NCBI RefSeq assembly: GCF_003429005.1
Contig: NZ_QVQV01000007.1
Location: 310,001 to 374,000, forward strand
Length of the DNA stretch: 64,000 nt
Reading direction: 5' to 3'
Source: Paraburkholderia sp. DHOC27
GTDB taxonomy: Bacteria > Pseudomonadota > Gammaproteobacteria > Burkholderiales > Burkholderiaceae
Both the position numbers and the translations under genes were made by a program. Under the pieces are notes generated by a model, which did not search any database, was not told the origin of the DNA, and saw only the letters and a list, made by a program, of their open reading frames with translations. Shown here piece by piece: positions 8,470-16,817 of this stretch; the first letter of the stretch is position 1; every line of letters starts with the position of its first letter.

Positions 8470-8546
8470 ATAGCACGAAGCTGGTGCAAATTACCGCGCG
8501 TGACGGCCCACCTTGACGAGCCTCACGCAGCGGCGATGCGCACTGC

Positions 8547-10967
8547 TTACTGCGCGGTTGCCTTCTCTGCCGTTGTCTTGGCCAAGGCCTGCCACGTCTC
8601 GATGATCGTGTCCGGATTCAGCGAGATCGACGCAATGCCTTCTTCCGTCAACCACTGCGCGAAGTCCGGATGATCCGACGGACCCTGGCCGCAAATACCG
8701 ACGTACTTGTTCAGCCGCAGACAGGTTTCGATGGCGCGCTTCAGCATGAATTTCACGGCCGGATCGCGCTCGTCGAAATCCACCGCCAGCAGTTCCATGC
8801 CGGAGTCGCGGTCGAGACCCAGCGTGAGCTGCGTCAGATCGTTCGAACCAATCGAGAAGCCGTCGAAGAACTGCAGGAACTCTTCGGCGAGGATCGCATT
8901 GGACGGCACTTCGCACATCATGATCAGGCGCAGGCCCTTTTCGCCGCGCTTCAGACCAAACTTGCCGAGCAGGCCGACCACCTTTTCCGCCTGCTTGAGC
9001 GTGCGCACGAACGGCACCATGATCTCGACGTTGTCCAGACCCATCTCTTCACGCACGCGCTTCAACGCGATGCATTCCATCTGGAACGCTTCGGCGAAGT
9101 CTTCCGCGATATACCGCGAAGCGCCGCGGAAACCCAGCATCGGGTTTTCTTCATCCGGCTCGTAACGCGAACCGCCAATCAGCTTCTTGTACTCGTTCGA
9201 CTTGAAGTCCGACAGACGTACGATCACCGGCTTCGGATAGAACGCCGCCGCGATCGTCGCGATACCTTCGGTGAGCTTGTCGACGTAGAAAGCACGCGGC
9301 GACGCGTGACCACGCGCCACGCTTTCGACCGCTTTCTTCAGATCCTGATCGACGTTCGGATACTCGAGAATCGCCTTCGGATGCACACCGATGTTGTTGT
9401 TGATGATGAACTCGAGACGCGCGAGGCCGACGCCCGCGTTCGGCAACTGCGAGAAGTCGAACGCGAGTTGCGGGTTGCCGACGTTCATCATGATCTTCAC
9501 CGGGATGGCCGGTAGTTCGCCGCGCTGCACCTCGGTGACTTCGGTTTCGAGCAGACCGTCGTAGATCTTGCCTTCGTCGCCTTCCGCGCAGGACACGGTG
9601 ACGAGCGCGCCGTCCTTCAGCAGGTCGGTGGCATCGCCGCAACCCACCACCGCCGGCACGCCCAGTTCACGCGCGATGATCGCCGCGTGGCAGGTACGGC
9701 CGCCTCGGTTCGTGACGATGGCCGACGCGCGCTTCATCACCGGTTCCCAGTTCGGGTCGGTCATGTCGGCGACCAGCACGTCGCCCGGCTGCACACGGTC
9801 CATCTCCGACGGGTCGTGAATCACGCGTACCGGACCCGCGCCGATCTTCTGGCCAATTGCACGGCCCGTGACGATGACCTGCGACTGGCCCTTCAGCTTG
9901 AAGCGCTGCTCGGCCTTGCCGCTCGCCTGGCTCTTCACGGTTTCCGGACGCGCCTGCAGGATGAAGATCTTGCCGTCGCGGCCGTCCTTGCCCCATTCGA
10001 TGTCCATCGGACGCTGGTAGTGCTTTTCGATGATCACCGCGTACTTCGCCAGCTCGATCACGTCGTTGTCCGTAATCGAGAAGCGGTTGCGCTGCTCATG
10101 CGCGACATCCACGGTCTTCACGCGGCCCGGCTCACCCGGCTTGGTGAATTCCATCTTGATCAGCTTGGAGCCGATGGAGCGACGGATGATGGGGTACTTG
10201 CCCTGTGCGAGCGTGGTCTTGTAGACGTAGAACTCGTCCGGATTCACGGCGCCCTGCACGACGGTCTCACCGAGGCCGTAGCTCGACGTAATGAACACCG
10301 CGTCCTTGAAGCCGGATTCCGTGTCGAGCGTGAACATCACGCCCGCTGCGCCCACGTCGGAGCGCACCATGCGCTGTACGCCGGCGGACAGCGCCACCTC
10401 TGCGTGCGTGAAACCCTTGTGGACCCGATAGGAGATGGCGCGGTCGTTGTAGAGCGACGCGAACACGTGCTTCATGCGATCGAGCACTTCGTCGATGCCG
10501 ACCACGTTCAGGTAGCTTTCCTGTTGACCCGCAAACGACGCGTCCGGCAAATCTTCTGCCGTCGCCGACGAGCGGACCGCGAACGACAGCTCTTCAGGCG
10601 AGCTGTTCTGCAGCGTGTCGAAGCCCGCGCGAATGTCAGCCTCGAGCTTCGGCTGCAGCGGCGCGTCGACGATCCATTGACGGATTTCCTTGCCGGCTTC
10701 GGCAAGCGCTTTCACATCGTCCACGTCGAGTGTTTCGAGACGTTTGGCGATGCGTTCGGTCAGGTTGTTGTGATGGAGGAAGTCGCGAAATGCCAGTGCC
10801 GTGGTGGCGAAGCCCGTGGGCACCCGCACGCCGGCCTGGGCAAGCTGACTGATCATCTCGCCTAGCGAAGCGTTCTTGCCGCCCACGATTTCTACATCGG
10901 TCATCCGCAACTGCTCGAACGGAACTACATACGCCTGATCCTTTGCGACGTTAACTGCGTTAGTCAT
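8547..10967 (-). CDS. ppsA: Phosphoenolpyruvate synthase
   Basis: Makes PEP from pyruvate and ATP (products AMP and phosphate) for gluconeogenesis. The 806 residues show the N-terminal ATP-grasp domain (VRSSATAEDLPDASFAGQQE near 131), the swivelling phosphohistidine domain (GGRTCHAAIIARELG; catalytic His427) and the C-terminal PEP/pyruvate barrel (GSNDLTQLTLGLDRDS). Thr425-Cys426-His427 matches the site where PpsR-type enzymes phosphorylate the E. coli enzyme (Thr419, two before the catalytic His). ATG 10967 is chosen for AGGGG five bases upstream; the 13 extra residues of the longer frame look non-coding. The leader is unusually structured. Confidence 0.98.
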   Translation of the reverse strand: MTNAVNVAKDQAYVVPFEQLRMTDVEIVGGKNASLGEMISQLAQAGVRVPTGFATTALAFRDFLHHNNLTERIAKRLETLDVDDVKALAEAGKEIRQWIVDAPLQPKLEADIRAGFDTLQNSSPEELSFAVRSSATAEDLPDASFAGQQESYLNVVGIDEVLDRMKHVFASLYNDRAISYRVHKGFTHAEVALSAGVQRMVRSDVGAAGVMFTLDTESGFKDAVFITSSYGLGETVVQGAVNPDEFYVYKTTLAQGKYPIIRRSIGSKLIKMEFTKPGEPGRVKTVDVAHEQRNRFSITDNDVIELAKYAVIIEKHYQRPMDIEWGKDGRDGKIFILQARPETVKSQASGKAEQRFKLKGQSQVIVTGRAIGQKIGAGPVRVIHDPSEMDRVQPGDVLVADMTDPNWEPVMKRASAIVTNRGGRTCHAAIIARELGVPAVVGCGDATDLLKDGALVTVSCAEGDEGKIYDGLLETEVTEVQRGELPAIPVKIMMNVGNPQLAFDFSQLPNAGVGLARLEFIINNNIGVHPKAILEYPNVDQDLKKAVESVARGHASPRAFYVDKLTEGIATIAAAFYPKPVIVRLSDFKSNEYKKLIGGSRYEPDEENPMLGFRGASRYIAEDFAEAFQMECIALKRVREEMGLDNVEIMVPFVRTLKQAEKVVGLLGKFGLKRGEKGLRLIMMCEVPSNAILAEEFLQFFDGFSIGSNDLTQLTLGLDRDSGMELLAVDFDERDPAVKFMLKRAIETCLRLNKYVGICGQGPSDHPDFAQWLTEEGIASISLNPDTIIETWQALAKTTAEKATAQ

Positions 10968-11056
10968 ACAAGCCCCTAAGTGTGAAAGAAATACTCGGCT
11001 GTGCAAGTGGGCTTGGACACGAGGCGCTCATAGGAAGCGGGGTCTCGGTCTTGCAC

Positions 11057-11308
11057 AACCTGTTGGGTAAGCAATCGCGCACTGCACGGGTGATAGTGCA
11101 GGCTTGCAAATGCCGTGCCGTGCCGCGGCGCTTTAGGGGCGCGGCACGGCACCTGAAAGCGGGCGGAAGCGAGCGGTTTGACGAAATTACTCAAAATTGC
11201 TCGAAATCGCGGCGAGTTATCAGCACAATCGCCGCAGAAGGCGGGTGGATGACCAGCGTTCGAGGCAACTTAAGCGCGGTTCGCCTGCAATTGCTTATCC
11301 AACAGGTT
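11057..11308 (-). repeat. 19-base inverted repeat spanning the ppsA leader
   Basis: AACCTGTTGGGTAAGCAAT (11057-11075, plus strand) recurs as its reverse complement at 11290-11308 with one mismatch. If ppsA is transcribed from the candidate promoter just upstream, one copy is the very 5' end of the RNA and the other lies about 90 bases before the start codon, so they could pair across the leader. They could instead be two protein-binding sites in opposite orientation. Confidence 0.75.
11115..11152 (-). promoter_or_regulatory. 13-bp hairpin in ppsA leader with loop complementary to the ppsA ribosome binding site
   Basis: Arms 11115-11127 (GTGCCGTGCCGCG) and 11140-11152 are perfectly complementary, with a 12-base loop. 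In the minus-strand RNA the loop starts CCCCUAA, the exact complement of UUAGGGG at 10973-10979, which holds the ppsA Shine-Dalgarno. There is no U-tract, so it is not an intrinsic terminator. A loop-to-ribosome-binding-site interaction is inference. Confidence 0.55.
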
Positions 11309-11314
11309 CTGGCT

Positions 11315-11344
11315 ATTCTACCGTGCCGACTCTCGAAATGTGAC
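11315..11344 (-). promoter_or_regulatory. Candidate ppsA promoter
   Basis: On the minus strand TAGAAT (11315-11320; five of six bases) lies 18 bases downstream of GTCACA (11339-11344; four of six). Start of transcription would be near 11308, the outer edge of the 19-base inverted repeat, giving a leader of about 340 bases. Confidence 0.45.
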
Positions 11345-11614
11345 TGTCGGACGAGAATTGCGCTTCCAACCGCGCCGCGCACGCGCCGCCGGGCTTATGG
11401 CACGGTCGCCGCGAGGCGGACAGGGCGGAACGCGCCGCCAGCGGCGCGCCGTGTCGACGTCTGCGTGGCTTGCGTTGCGTCGCTTGATGCGAGGCGTGCG
11501 CGCCGCGTAGCGTCCAGTTGGCTACCGCACATCAGGCGTCGTTACGGCGATGTAGATTCAAGCGTCCGAAGTTAGATCCGAGCGTCATTCCCGCTCACGT
11601 TCCCTGCCCCACTG

Positions 11615-12430
11615 ATGCCGCCAACCGTATTCATCGTCTCCGACGGTACCGGGATTACTGCCGAAACCTTCGCGCACTCAATCCTCTCCCAGTTCGACCA
11701 GAAATTCCGTCTGGTTCGCGTGCCTTTTGTCGACTCGTCCGAGAAAGCCTACGCCACGCTCGAAAAGATCAACGAAGCGGTCCAGCAGGACGGCCGCCGT
11801 CCGATCGTTTTCACGACGCTGGTGGACAGTGCGTCGAACAAGATCGTCAAAAGCTCGAACGCGCTGGTGCTCGATATGTTCCAGACCTTCGTGGAGCCGC
11901 TCGAACAGGAACTGGAGTTGAAGTCGAGCCATGCGATGGGACGCGGCCACCAGAACGCGGATACCGAGGAATACAAGAACCGTATCGAGGCGATCAATTT
12001 CTCGCTGGCGCATGATGACGGTCAATCGAATCGCAATCTGGCCGACGCCGATGTGATTCTGGTAGGCGTGTCACGTAGCGGCAAGACGCCGACGAGCCTC
12101 TATCTGGCCATGCAATACGGTGTGAAGGCGGCCAACTATCCGTTGATTCCGGAAGACTTCGAACGCGGCAAGCTGCCGACACCGCTGCTCGCGCACCGGC
12201 AGAAGATGTTTGGGCTGTCTATCGATCCCCAGCGGCTCTCGGAGATTCGCAACGAGCGCCGGCCGGGCAGCAAGTACGCGGCGCCCGAAAACTGCCGTTA
12301 TGAGATCAACGAAGCCGAATCGATGATGCGGCGTGAGGGGATCAAGTGGCTGTCGTCGACCCACAAGTCGATCGAAGAAATCGCGACGACGATCCTGCAA
12401 GAGATCAAGCTGGACCGGCCGACTTATTGA
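11615..12430 (+). CDS. ppsR: PEP synthase regulatory protein (bifunctional kinase/pyrophosphorylase)
   Basis: A DUF299-family enzyme that inactivates PEP synthase by ADP-dependent phosphorylation of the Thr two residues before the catalytic His, and reactivates it by phosphate-dependent dephosphorylation. The 271-residue protein carries the family N-terminus (TVFIVSDGTGITAETFAHS) and the P-loop GVSRSGKT at residues 151-158. Normal length. It is divergently placed to its substrate gene ppsA. The ATG at 11615 fits the family N-terminus, but no Shine-Dalgarno is visible before it, so translation may be weak or the leader unusual. Confidence 0.96.
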   Translation: MPPTVFIVSDGTGITAETFAHSILSQFDQKFRLVRVPFVDSSEKAYATLEKINEAVQQDGRRPIVFTTLVDSASNKIVKSSNALVLDMFQTFVEPLEQELELKSSHAMGRGHQNADTEEYKNRIEAINFSLAHDDGQSNRNLADADVILVGVSRSGKTPTSLYLAMQYGVKAANYPLIPEDFERGKLPTPLLAHRQKMFGLSIDPQRLSEIRNERRPGSKYAAPENCRYEINEAESMMRREGIKWLSSTHKSIEEIATTILQEIKLDRPTY

Positions 12431-12461
12431 ATAGATTGAGGAGACTGGGGCGTGTCGCGTT

Positions 12462-13244
12462 TCACGCGCCCCGCTGCTGCCGGCATTGCTCGAAGAGACA
12501 CACGGCGGCAGCCGCTGCCACATTCAGCGATTCCATACCGCCCGGCTGCGGGATCGTGACGCGCAGCGTGACCGCATCGCGCCACGTCTGCGACACGCCC
12601 GCGCCCTCGTTGCCCATCACCCAGGCAAGCGGCCCCGACAGATCGCAATCGTAGATGGCCTCAGCGCCGTGCGAATCCGTAATGACCACGGGCACAGCGA
12701 GACGCTCGATCAGCGTTTGCGGCTCCACGTCTTCGTGGATCTGCAGCAGGAAATGCGCGCCCATCCCCGAACGCAATACCTTGGACGACCACGCGTAAGC
12801 CGTACCCGGTGCGCAGAACACCTGCTGCACGCCGGCCGCCGCCGCGCTGCGCAGAATCGAGCCCACGTTGCCGGCATCCTGCACGCCGTCGAGCACCACG
12901 CAGGTCTCGCTGACGCGCTCCGGCAACGGGGCGGCGAGCTTCTCCACCAGCAGCAGAATGCCCACCCCGTTCACCACGTTCGACAACTGGCCGAACAAGG
13001 CATCCGGCAACGTCACGATGCGCTGCGCGTCGAGCCGCGCCACGATGGCCTGAGCCTCTTCGTGACGCAACGCGCCTTCGGTGATCACACAGGTTTCCGG
13101 CTGGCCGGCGACGTCCAGATACGCGCTTGCAAGGTGGAAGCCTTCCAGCAGCGCATGACCGCTGCGACGCTGTTGATGCGTCGAGCCGGCCAGGGCCTTC
13201 AGGCGTTTATAGAGCGGATTGTCCCGCGAGGTGATGGCTTTCAC
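12462..13244 (-). CDS. TrmH/SpoU-family RNA 2'-O-methyltransferase
   Basis: A SPOUT-fold methyltransferase acting on ribose of rRNA or tRNA with S-adenosylmethionine. The 260-residue protein has an N-terminal substrate-binding domain (residues 1-100, SRDNPLYKRLKALAGSTHQQRRSGHALLEG) and the trefoil-knot domain with all three motifs: NVGSILRSAAAAGV (126-139), GNEGAGVS (211-218) and IPQPGGMESLNVAAAAAV (231-248). The exact target is unknown; the N-terminus resembles the 23S rRNA-modifying RlmB/TsnR group. Downstream of rnhB on the same strand with a 97-base gap. Confidence 0.9.
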   Translation of the reverse strand: MKAITSRDNPLYKRLKALAGSTHQQRRSGHALLEGFHLASAYLDVAGQPETCVITEGALRHEEAQAIVARLDAQRIVTLPDALFGQLSNVVNGVGILLLVEKLAAPLPERVSETCVVLDGVQDAGNVGSILRSAAAAGVQQVFCAPGTAYAWSSKVLRSGMGAHFLLQIHEDVEPQTLIERLAVPVVITDSHGAEAIYDCDLSGPLAWVMGNEGAGVSQTWRDAVTLRVTIPQPGGMESLNVAAAAAVCLFEQCRQQRGA

Positions 13245-13341
13245 AGGCAGCGCAGAGCGTCAGAAAGTGAGTGAGTCGGTGATGCGGCGAAGCGATGAGG
13301 CGTTTAGACAAACAGGCACGCGGCATGCCGCCGTGAGTACG

Positions 13342-14127
13342 TCAGGCGCGGGCGCCGTTTTCGTTGAATGGGTCGTCGAGCCATTCATTGGACATGTCGG
13401 CCGGGGACAGCGGCGGCAATATCTGCGTCTGACCGGTCAGCACGTCGATGGTGCCCAATGTGCCTATCGTGCCGCCCGTCCCGATGCGCAGATGCGCCTC
13501 GCGCACCGGTGCAAACGAGCGCCGATGATGCTCGCACGGCCCATGCTCACGCAGCGCGGCGAGGTGCTGCGGCGTGCCGTACCCTGAATGCGCGTCGAAA
13601 CCGTAGACGGGAAAGGTTTGATGCAACTGCAGCAGCATGCGGTCGCGCGTCACTTTGGCGAGAATCGAAGCGGCGGAGATGCTTTTCACCAGCGCGTCGC
13701 CGCCGATAATCGCCTCGCTGCGAACGCTCAGCACGGGGCAGCGATTGCCGTCGATCTTGACGAGCGTCGGCACCACCGCGAGCCCTTCCACCGCGCGCTT
13801 CATCGCCAGCATGGTGGCATGCAGGATATTAAGCGTGTCGATTTCCTCGACCGACGCCGACGCGATGCAATAGCACAGCGCCCGCTCGACGATCTTGTCG
13901 TACAGTTCGTCGCGCTTTTTCGCCGTGAGCGCCTTGGAATCGTCGAGGCCGCGAATCATCGGCTTCGACGGATCGAAGATCACCGCCGCGGCCACCACCG
14001 GCCCCGCCAGCGGCCCGCGTCCGGCTTCGTCCACGCCGCAGATAATCTCGTCGGGCGCGTTGAAGTTAAAGCCGGGTTGCGCCGCAGCCGCAGCCGGCTT
14101 GCGGCGGGGCACGCGTGCGCCGGTCAT
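13342..14127 (-). CDS. rnhB: Ribonuclease HII
   Basis: Cleaves RNA in RNA-DNA hybrids, notably at single ribonucleotides in DNA. The 261-residue protein has the acidic catalytic pair Asp33-Glu34 in CGVDEAGRGPLAGPV, a further Asp in LVKIDGNRCP, and the family motif SISAASILAKVTRDR followed by GYGTPQHLAAL. A basic leader of about 25 residues and a C-terminal tail of about 50 residues make it longer than the E. coli enzyme (198). Its ATG overlaps the lpxB stop by four bases (ATGA). Confidence 0.96.
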   Translation of the reverse strand: MTGARVPRRKPAAAAAQPGFNFNAPDEIICGVDEAGRGPLAGPVVAAAVIFDPSKPMIRGLDDSKALTAKKRDELYDKIVERALCYCIASASVEEIDTLNILHATMLAMKRAVEGLAVVPTLVKIDGNRCPVLSVRSEAIIGGDALVKSISAASILAKVTRDRMLLQLHQTFPVYGFDAHSGYGTPQHLAALREHGPCEHHRRSFAPVREAHLRIGTGGTIGTLGTIDVLTGQTQILPPLSPADMSNEWLDDPFNENGARA

Positions 14128-15293
14128 CGCCGCGCTCCACGGCGTTCGACCACGCTCGCGACGACTTCAGCTGCCCGCTCAGCGGTGTTTTGCTTCAACA
14201 CGTGATGCATTTCCGTGAAGATTTCCGTCAGCGTGCGCCGGTTGGCTTCGTCGCGCAACTGTTTCAGCGTGGCATCCGCGAGCGCCTCAGGCGTGGCGAA
14301 GTGCTGAAGGATTTCCGGCACCACGAAGCGCCCTGCAAGAATGTTCGGCAACCCCACGTAGGGCAAATATCCCTGGCGCCGCATGATCTGACCCGTGAGC
14401 CAAGGCACCTTGTAGGAAATCACCATCGGCTTTTTGAGCAGCGCAGCCTCGAGCGTGACCGTGCCGCTCTTGACGAGGATGGCGTCGGCGGCCGTCATGG
14501 CCACTTGCGACTGCCCTTCCGTCAGCGTCAGCGCGAGGCCCGGGCTGGCGTCGATGAGCGGCTGCAGCAGTTCGCGCAGCCCTGGTGTCGCCACCGGCAT
14601 CACGAAACGCACACCCGGCTCGCGATGCTGCATCAGCTCCATCGCCGCGAAAAACGTCGGACCGATCAGATTGATTTCCGAGCGACGGCTGCCAGGCAGC
14701 ACCGCGATCACCGGACCGCTCTCGGGCAGGCCCAGCGTGCGCCGCGCGCCCAACGTGTCGGGTTCGAAGGGAATCTGGTCGGCCAGCGGATGGCCGACAT
14801 ACGACGCGTTGACGCCGGCCTTTTCCAGCAGCGCGGTCTCGAACGGAAACACGCACAGCATGTGGTCGACCGCTTTGGCGATCTTCTTGATCCGGCCGCC
14901 GCGCCACGCCCAGATGGACGGACACACGAAGTGGACCGTCGGAATACCGGCTTCGCGCAGTGCGTGTTCGAGGCTGAAGTTGAAGTCCGGCGCGTCGACA
15001 CCGACAAACGCAGCCGGCCGATCCGCCAGCAACTGACGCTTCAACTCGTTGCGAATGCTCAGAATCTCGGGGATATGACGCAGTACTTCGACATATCCGC
15101 GCACGGTCAGCTTTTCGATGGGGAAATGCGCGTCGAAGCCGGTGGCAATCATGCGCGGGCCGCCGATGCCGTAGTACTGCGTGCTGGCGGGCAGGCGCTC
15201 GGCGAGGCCATTGAGCAGGGACGCGGCAAGCAGGTCGCCGGAAGGCTCGCCCGCCACCATCGCGAGCCGCAGCGGGCTGGGTTGAAGGACCAT
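14124..15293 (-). CDS. lpxB: Lipid-A-disaccharide synthase
   Basis: A GT19 glycosyltransferase that joins UDP-2,3-diacylglucosamine and lipid X to make the lipid A disaccharide at the inner face of the membrane. The 389-residue protein starts with the family signature VAGEPSGDLLAASLLNGL and has ...YYGIGGPRMIATGFDAHFP, FVCPSIWAWRGGRIKKIAK and VLPGSRRSEI. Full length. It begins 3 bases after lpxA and overlaps rnhB, so the three are one transcription-translation unit. Confidence 0.98.
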   Translation of the reverse strand: MVLQPSPLRLAMVAGEPSGDLLAASLLNGLAERLPASTQYYGIGGPRMIATGFDAHFPIEKLTVRGYVEVLRHIPEILSIRNELKRQLLADRPAAFVGVDAPDFNFSLEHALREAGIPTVHFVCPSIWAWRGGRIKKIAKAVDHMLCVFPFETALLEKAGVNASYVGHPLADQIPFEPDTLGARRTLGLPESGPVIAVLPGSRRSEINLIGPTFFAAMELMQHREPGVRFVMPVATPGLRELLQPLIDASPGLALTLTEGQSQVAMTAADAILVKSGTVTLEAALLKKPMVISYKVPWLTGQIMRRQGYLPYVGLPNILAGRFVVPEILQHFATPEALADATLKQLRDEANRRTLTEIFTEMHHVLKQNTAERAAEVVASVVERRGARR

Positions 15294-15296
15294 CGG

Positions 15297-16085
15297 TTAG
15301 CGGATGATGCCGCGTTGCGATGCGACCACGAAGTCGACCAGCGCCTGCACCGGCGCGTCGCCGTCGCCGCCGGCCGAGGCCAGCTCGGTCAACTGCACCT
15401 TGGCTTCTTCCAGCGACAGACCGTTCTTGTACAGCAGCCGATACGCCGCGCGCAGCGCCGAAATCGCATCCGGCGAAAAACCGCGCCGGCGCAGCCCTTC
15501 GACGTTGATGCCGTGCGGCTCGGCCTTGTTGCCCGCCGCAATCACGAACGGCGGAATGTCCTGCACCAGCGCCGACGCGCCGCCCAGCATGGAATGCGCG
15601 CCGATGCGCACGAACTGATGCACGCCCGACATGCCGCCGACGATGGCGTAGTCGCCAATCGTCACGTGCCCTGCCATCTGCGCATTGCTCGCCAGAATGG
15701 TGTTGTTGCCGACATGGCAGTCGTGCCCAAGGTGCACGTACGCCATGATCCAGTTGTCGTCGCCCAGCGTGGTGACACCCGCGTCCTGCACCGTGCCGGT
15801 GTGGATCGTGGTGAATTCGCGAATGGTGTTGCGATTGCCGATCTCGAGCCGGGTGGGCTCGTCGCGGTATTTCATGTCCTGCGGCCGGCCGCCCACGGAA
15901 GCGTAATGGCCGATGCGGTTTTCTTCACCAATGGTGGTGTGGCCTTCGATCACGCTGTGCGAACCGACGGTCGTACCCGCGCCGATCGTTACGTGCGGGC
16001 CGACAATGGCATACGGCCCGATTTCAACCGTTTCGTGGAGCTGTGCGCCCGGCTCGACGATTGCAGTAGGATGAATCCTGCTCAT
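15297..16085 (-). CDS. lpxA: UDP-N-acetylglucosamine acyltransferase
   Basis: First step of lipid A synthesis: transfer of a 3-hydroxyacyl group from acyl carrier protein to the 3-OH of UDP-GlcNAc. The 262-residue protein has an N-terminal left-handed beta-helix of hexapeptide repeats (IHPTAIVEPGAQLHETVEIGP...) with the catalytic-His region MAYVHLGHDCHVGNN (about 113-127), and a helical C-terminus (FSPDAISALRAAYRLLYKNGLSLEEA). Full length. The 39-base gap from fabZ keeps it in the same operon. Confidence 0.98.
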   Translation of the reverse strand: MSRIHPTAIVEPGAQLHETVEIGPYAIVGPHVTIGAGTTVGSHSVIEGHTTIGEENRIGHYASVGGRPQDMKYRDEPTRLEIGNRNTIREFTTIHTGTVQDAGVTTLGDDNWIMAYVHLGHDCHVGNNTILASNAQMAGHVTIGDYAIVGGMSGVHQFVRIGAHSMLGGASALVQDIPPFVIAAGNKAEPHGINVEGLRRRGFSPDAISALRAAYRLLYKNGLSLEEAKVQLTELASAGGDGDAPVQALVDFVVASQRGIIR

Positions 16086-16124
16086 GCGCCCTCGCTTCTG
16101 ATTCCGTTGCGTTATGTGGATGCG

Positions 16125-16592
16125 TTACTTGCCGTCGGTGTCCGTGTGCCGGACCGCGCACATCAGATCGGCTTCCGCCGCAACGACGCCATCCACCTCG
16201 GCGCGCGCCTTGAACTTCCAGATGCCGCGCATGTGCCGCTCGAACGTGGCGTTCAGGATCAACTGGTCGCCCGGTTCCACCACCCGCTTGAAGCGCGCAT
16301 TGTCGATACCGACGAACAGGTACAGCGTGTTGGCCGGATCGTGCGGCTCTTCCGAGAACGTCAAAAGCGCCGCGGTCTGCGCGAGCGCTTCGAGGATCAG
16401 CACGCCGGGCATCACCGGACGGCTCGGAAAGTGACCCATGAAGTACGGCTCGTTGATCGACACGTTCTTCAGCGCTTTGATGCTCTTGTGCGGCTCGAGT
16501 TCGAGCACCCGGTCAACGAGCAGGATCGGGTAGCGATGCGGCAGCAGCGTGAGAATCTTATGAATGTCGAGATTGATTTTTTCGGTGCTCAT
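16125..16592 (-). CDS. fabZ: 3-hydroxyacyl-ACP dehydratase FabZ
   Basis: A hot-dog-fold dehydratase of fatty acid elongation that competes with LpxA for 3-hydroxyacyl-ACP. The 155-residue protein shows the catalytic pair His54 (FMGHFPSRPVMPG) and Glu68 (LILEALAQ). Start at 16592 (MSTEKINLDIHKILTLLPHRYP) matches the family; an open frame runs to 16769 but that stretch has no conserved sequence. The 225-base gap to lpxD is the longest in this cluster and could hold an internal promoter, though I could not identify one. Confidence 0.97.
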   Translation of the reverse strand: MSTEKINLDIHKILTLLPHRYPILLVDRVLELEPHKSIKALKNVSINEPYFMGHFPSRPVMPGVLILEALAQTAALLTFSEEPHDPANTLYLFVGIDNARFKRVVEPGDQLILNATFERHMRGIWKFKARAEVDGVVAAEADLMCAVRHTDTDGK

Positions 16593-16817
16593 GGTGTTTC
16601 TGCTCACGCATTGACTGCGCGATGATGACTGCGGATACGGTTTCAGGTGGGTTGTAACGCATGCTGCCGTCGCTTCCTGTGACCTTGCAGCCCCATGCTG
16701 CACGGCCAATGCAAGCGACGCTTCCTGCTTGATCTGCCTGTTTCGCCTGACATCGGGCGCCGCGCCCATGCCGCACCGCTCATGCGATGCGCTGGCATGC
16801 GAACGGCCGCGCGATGC

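Larger units (their letters stand above)
10968..11614. other. 647-base divergent spacer between ppsA and ppsR
   Basis: No ORF here is supportable. Within it I see a candidate ppsA promoter (11315-11344), a 19-base inverted repeat (11057-11075 and 11290-11308), an 8-base inverted repeat TGTGCAAG / CTTGCACA (11000-11007 and 11050-11057), a 6-base operator-like palindrome CTGCAC-8-GTGCAG (11082-11101) and a 13-bp hairpin (11115-11152). I found no clear promoter or Shine-Dalgarno for ppsR. Confidence 0.7.

Noticed and set aside
14115..16625. 836-codon plus-strand frame opposite lpxB, lpxA and fabZ
   Set aside because: Antisense to three well-identified genes; no domain or ribosome binding site.
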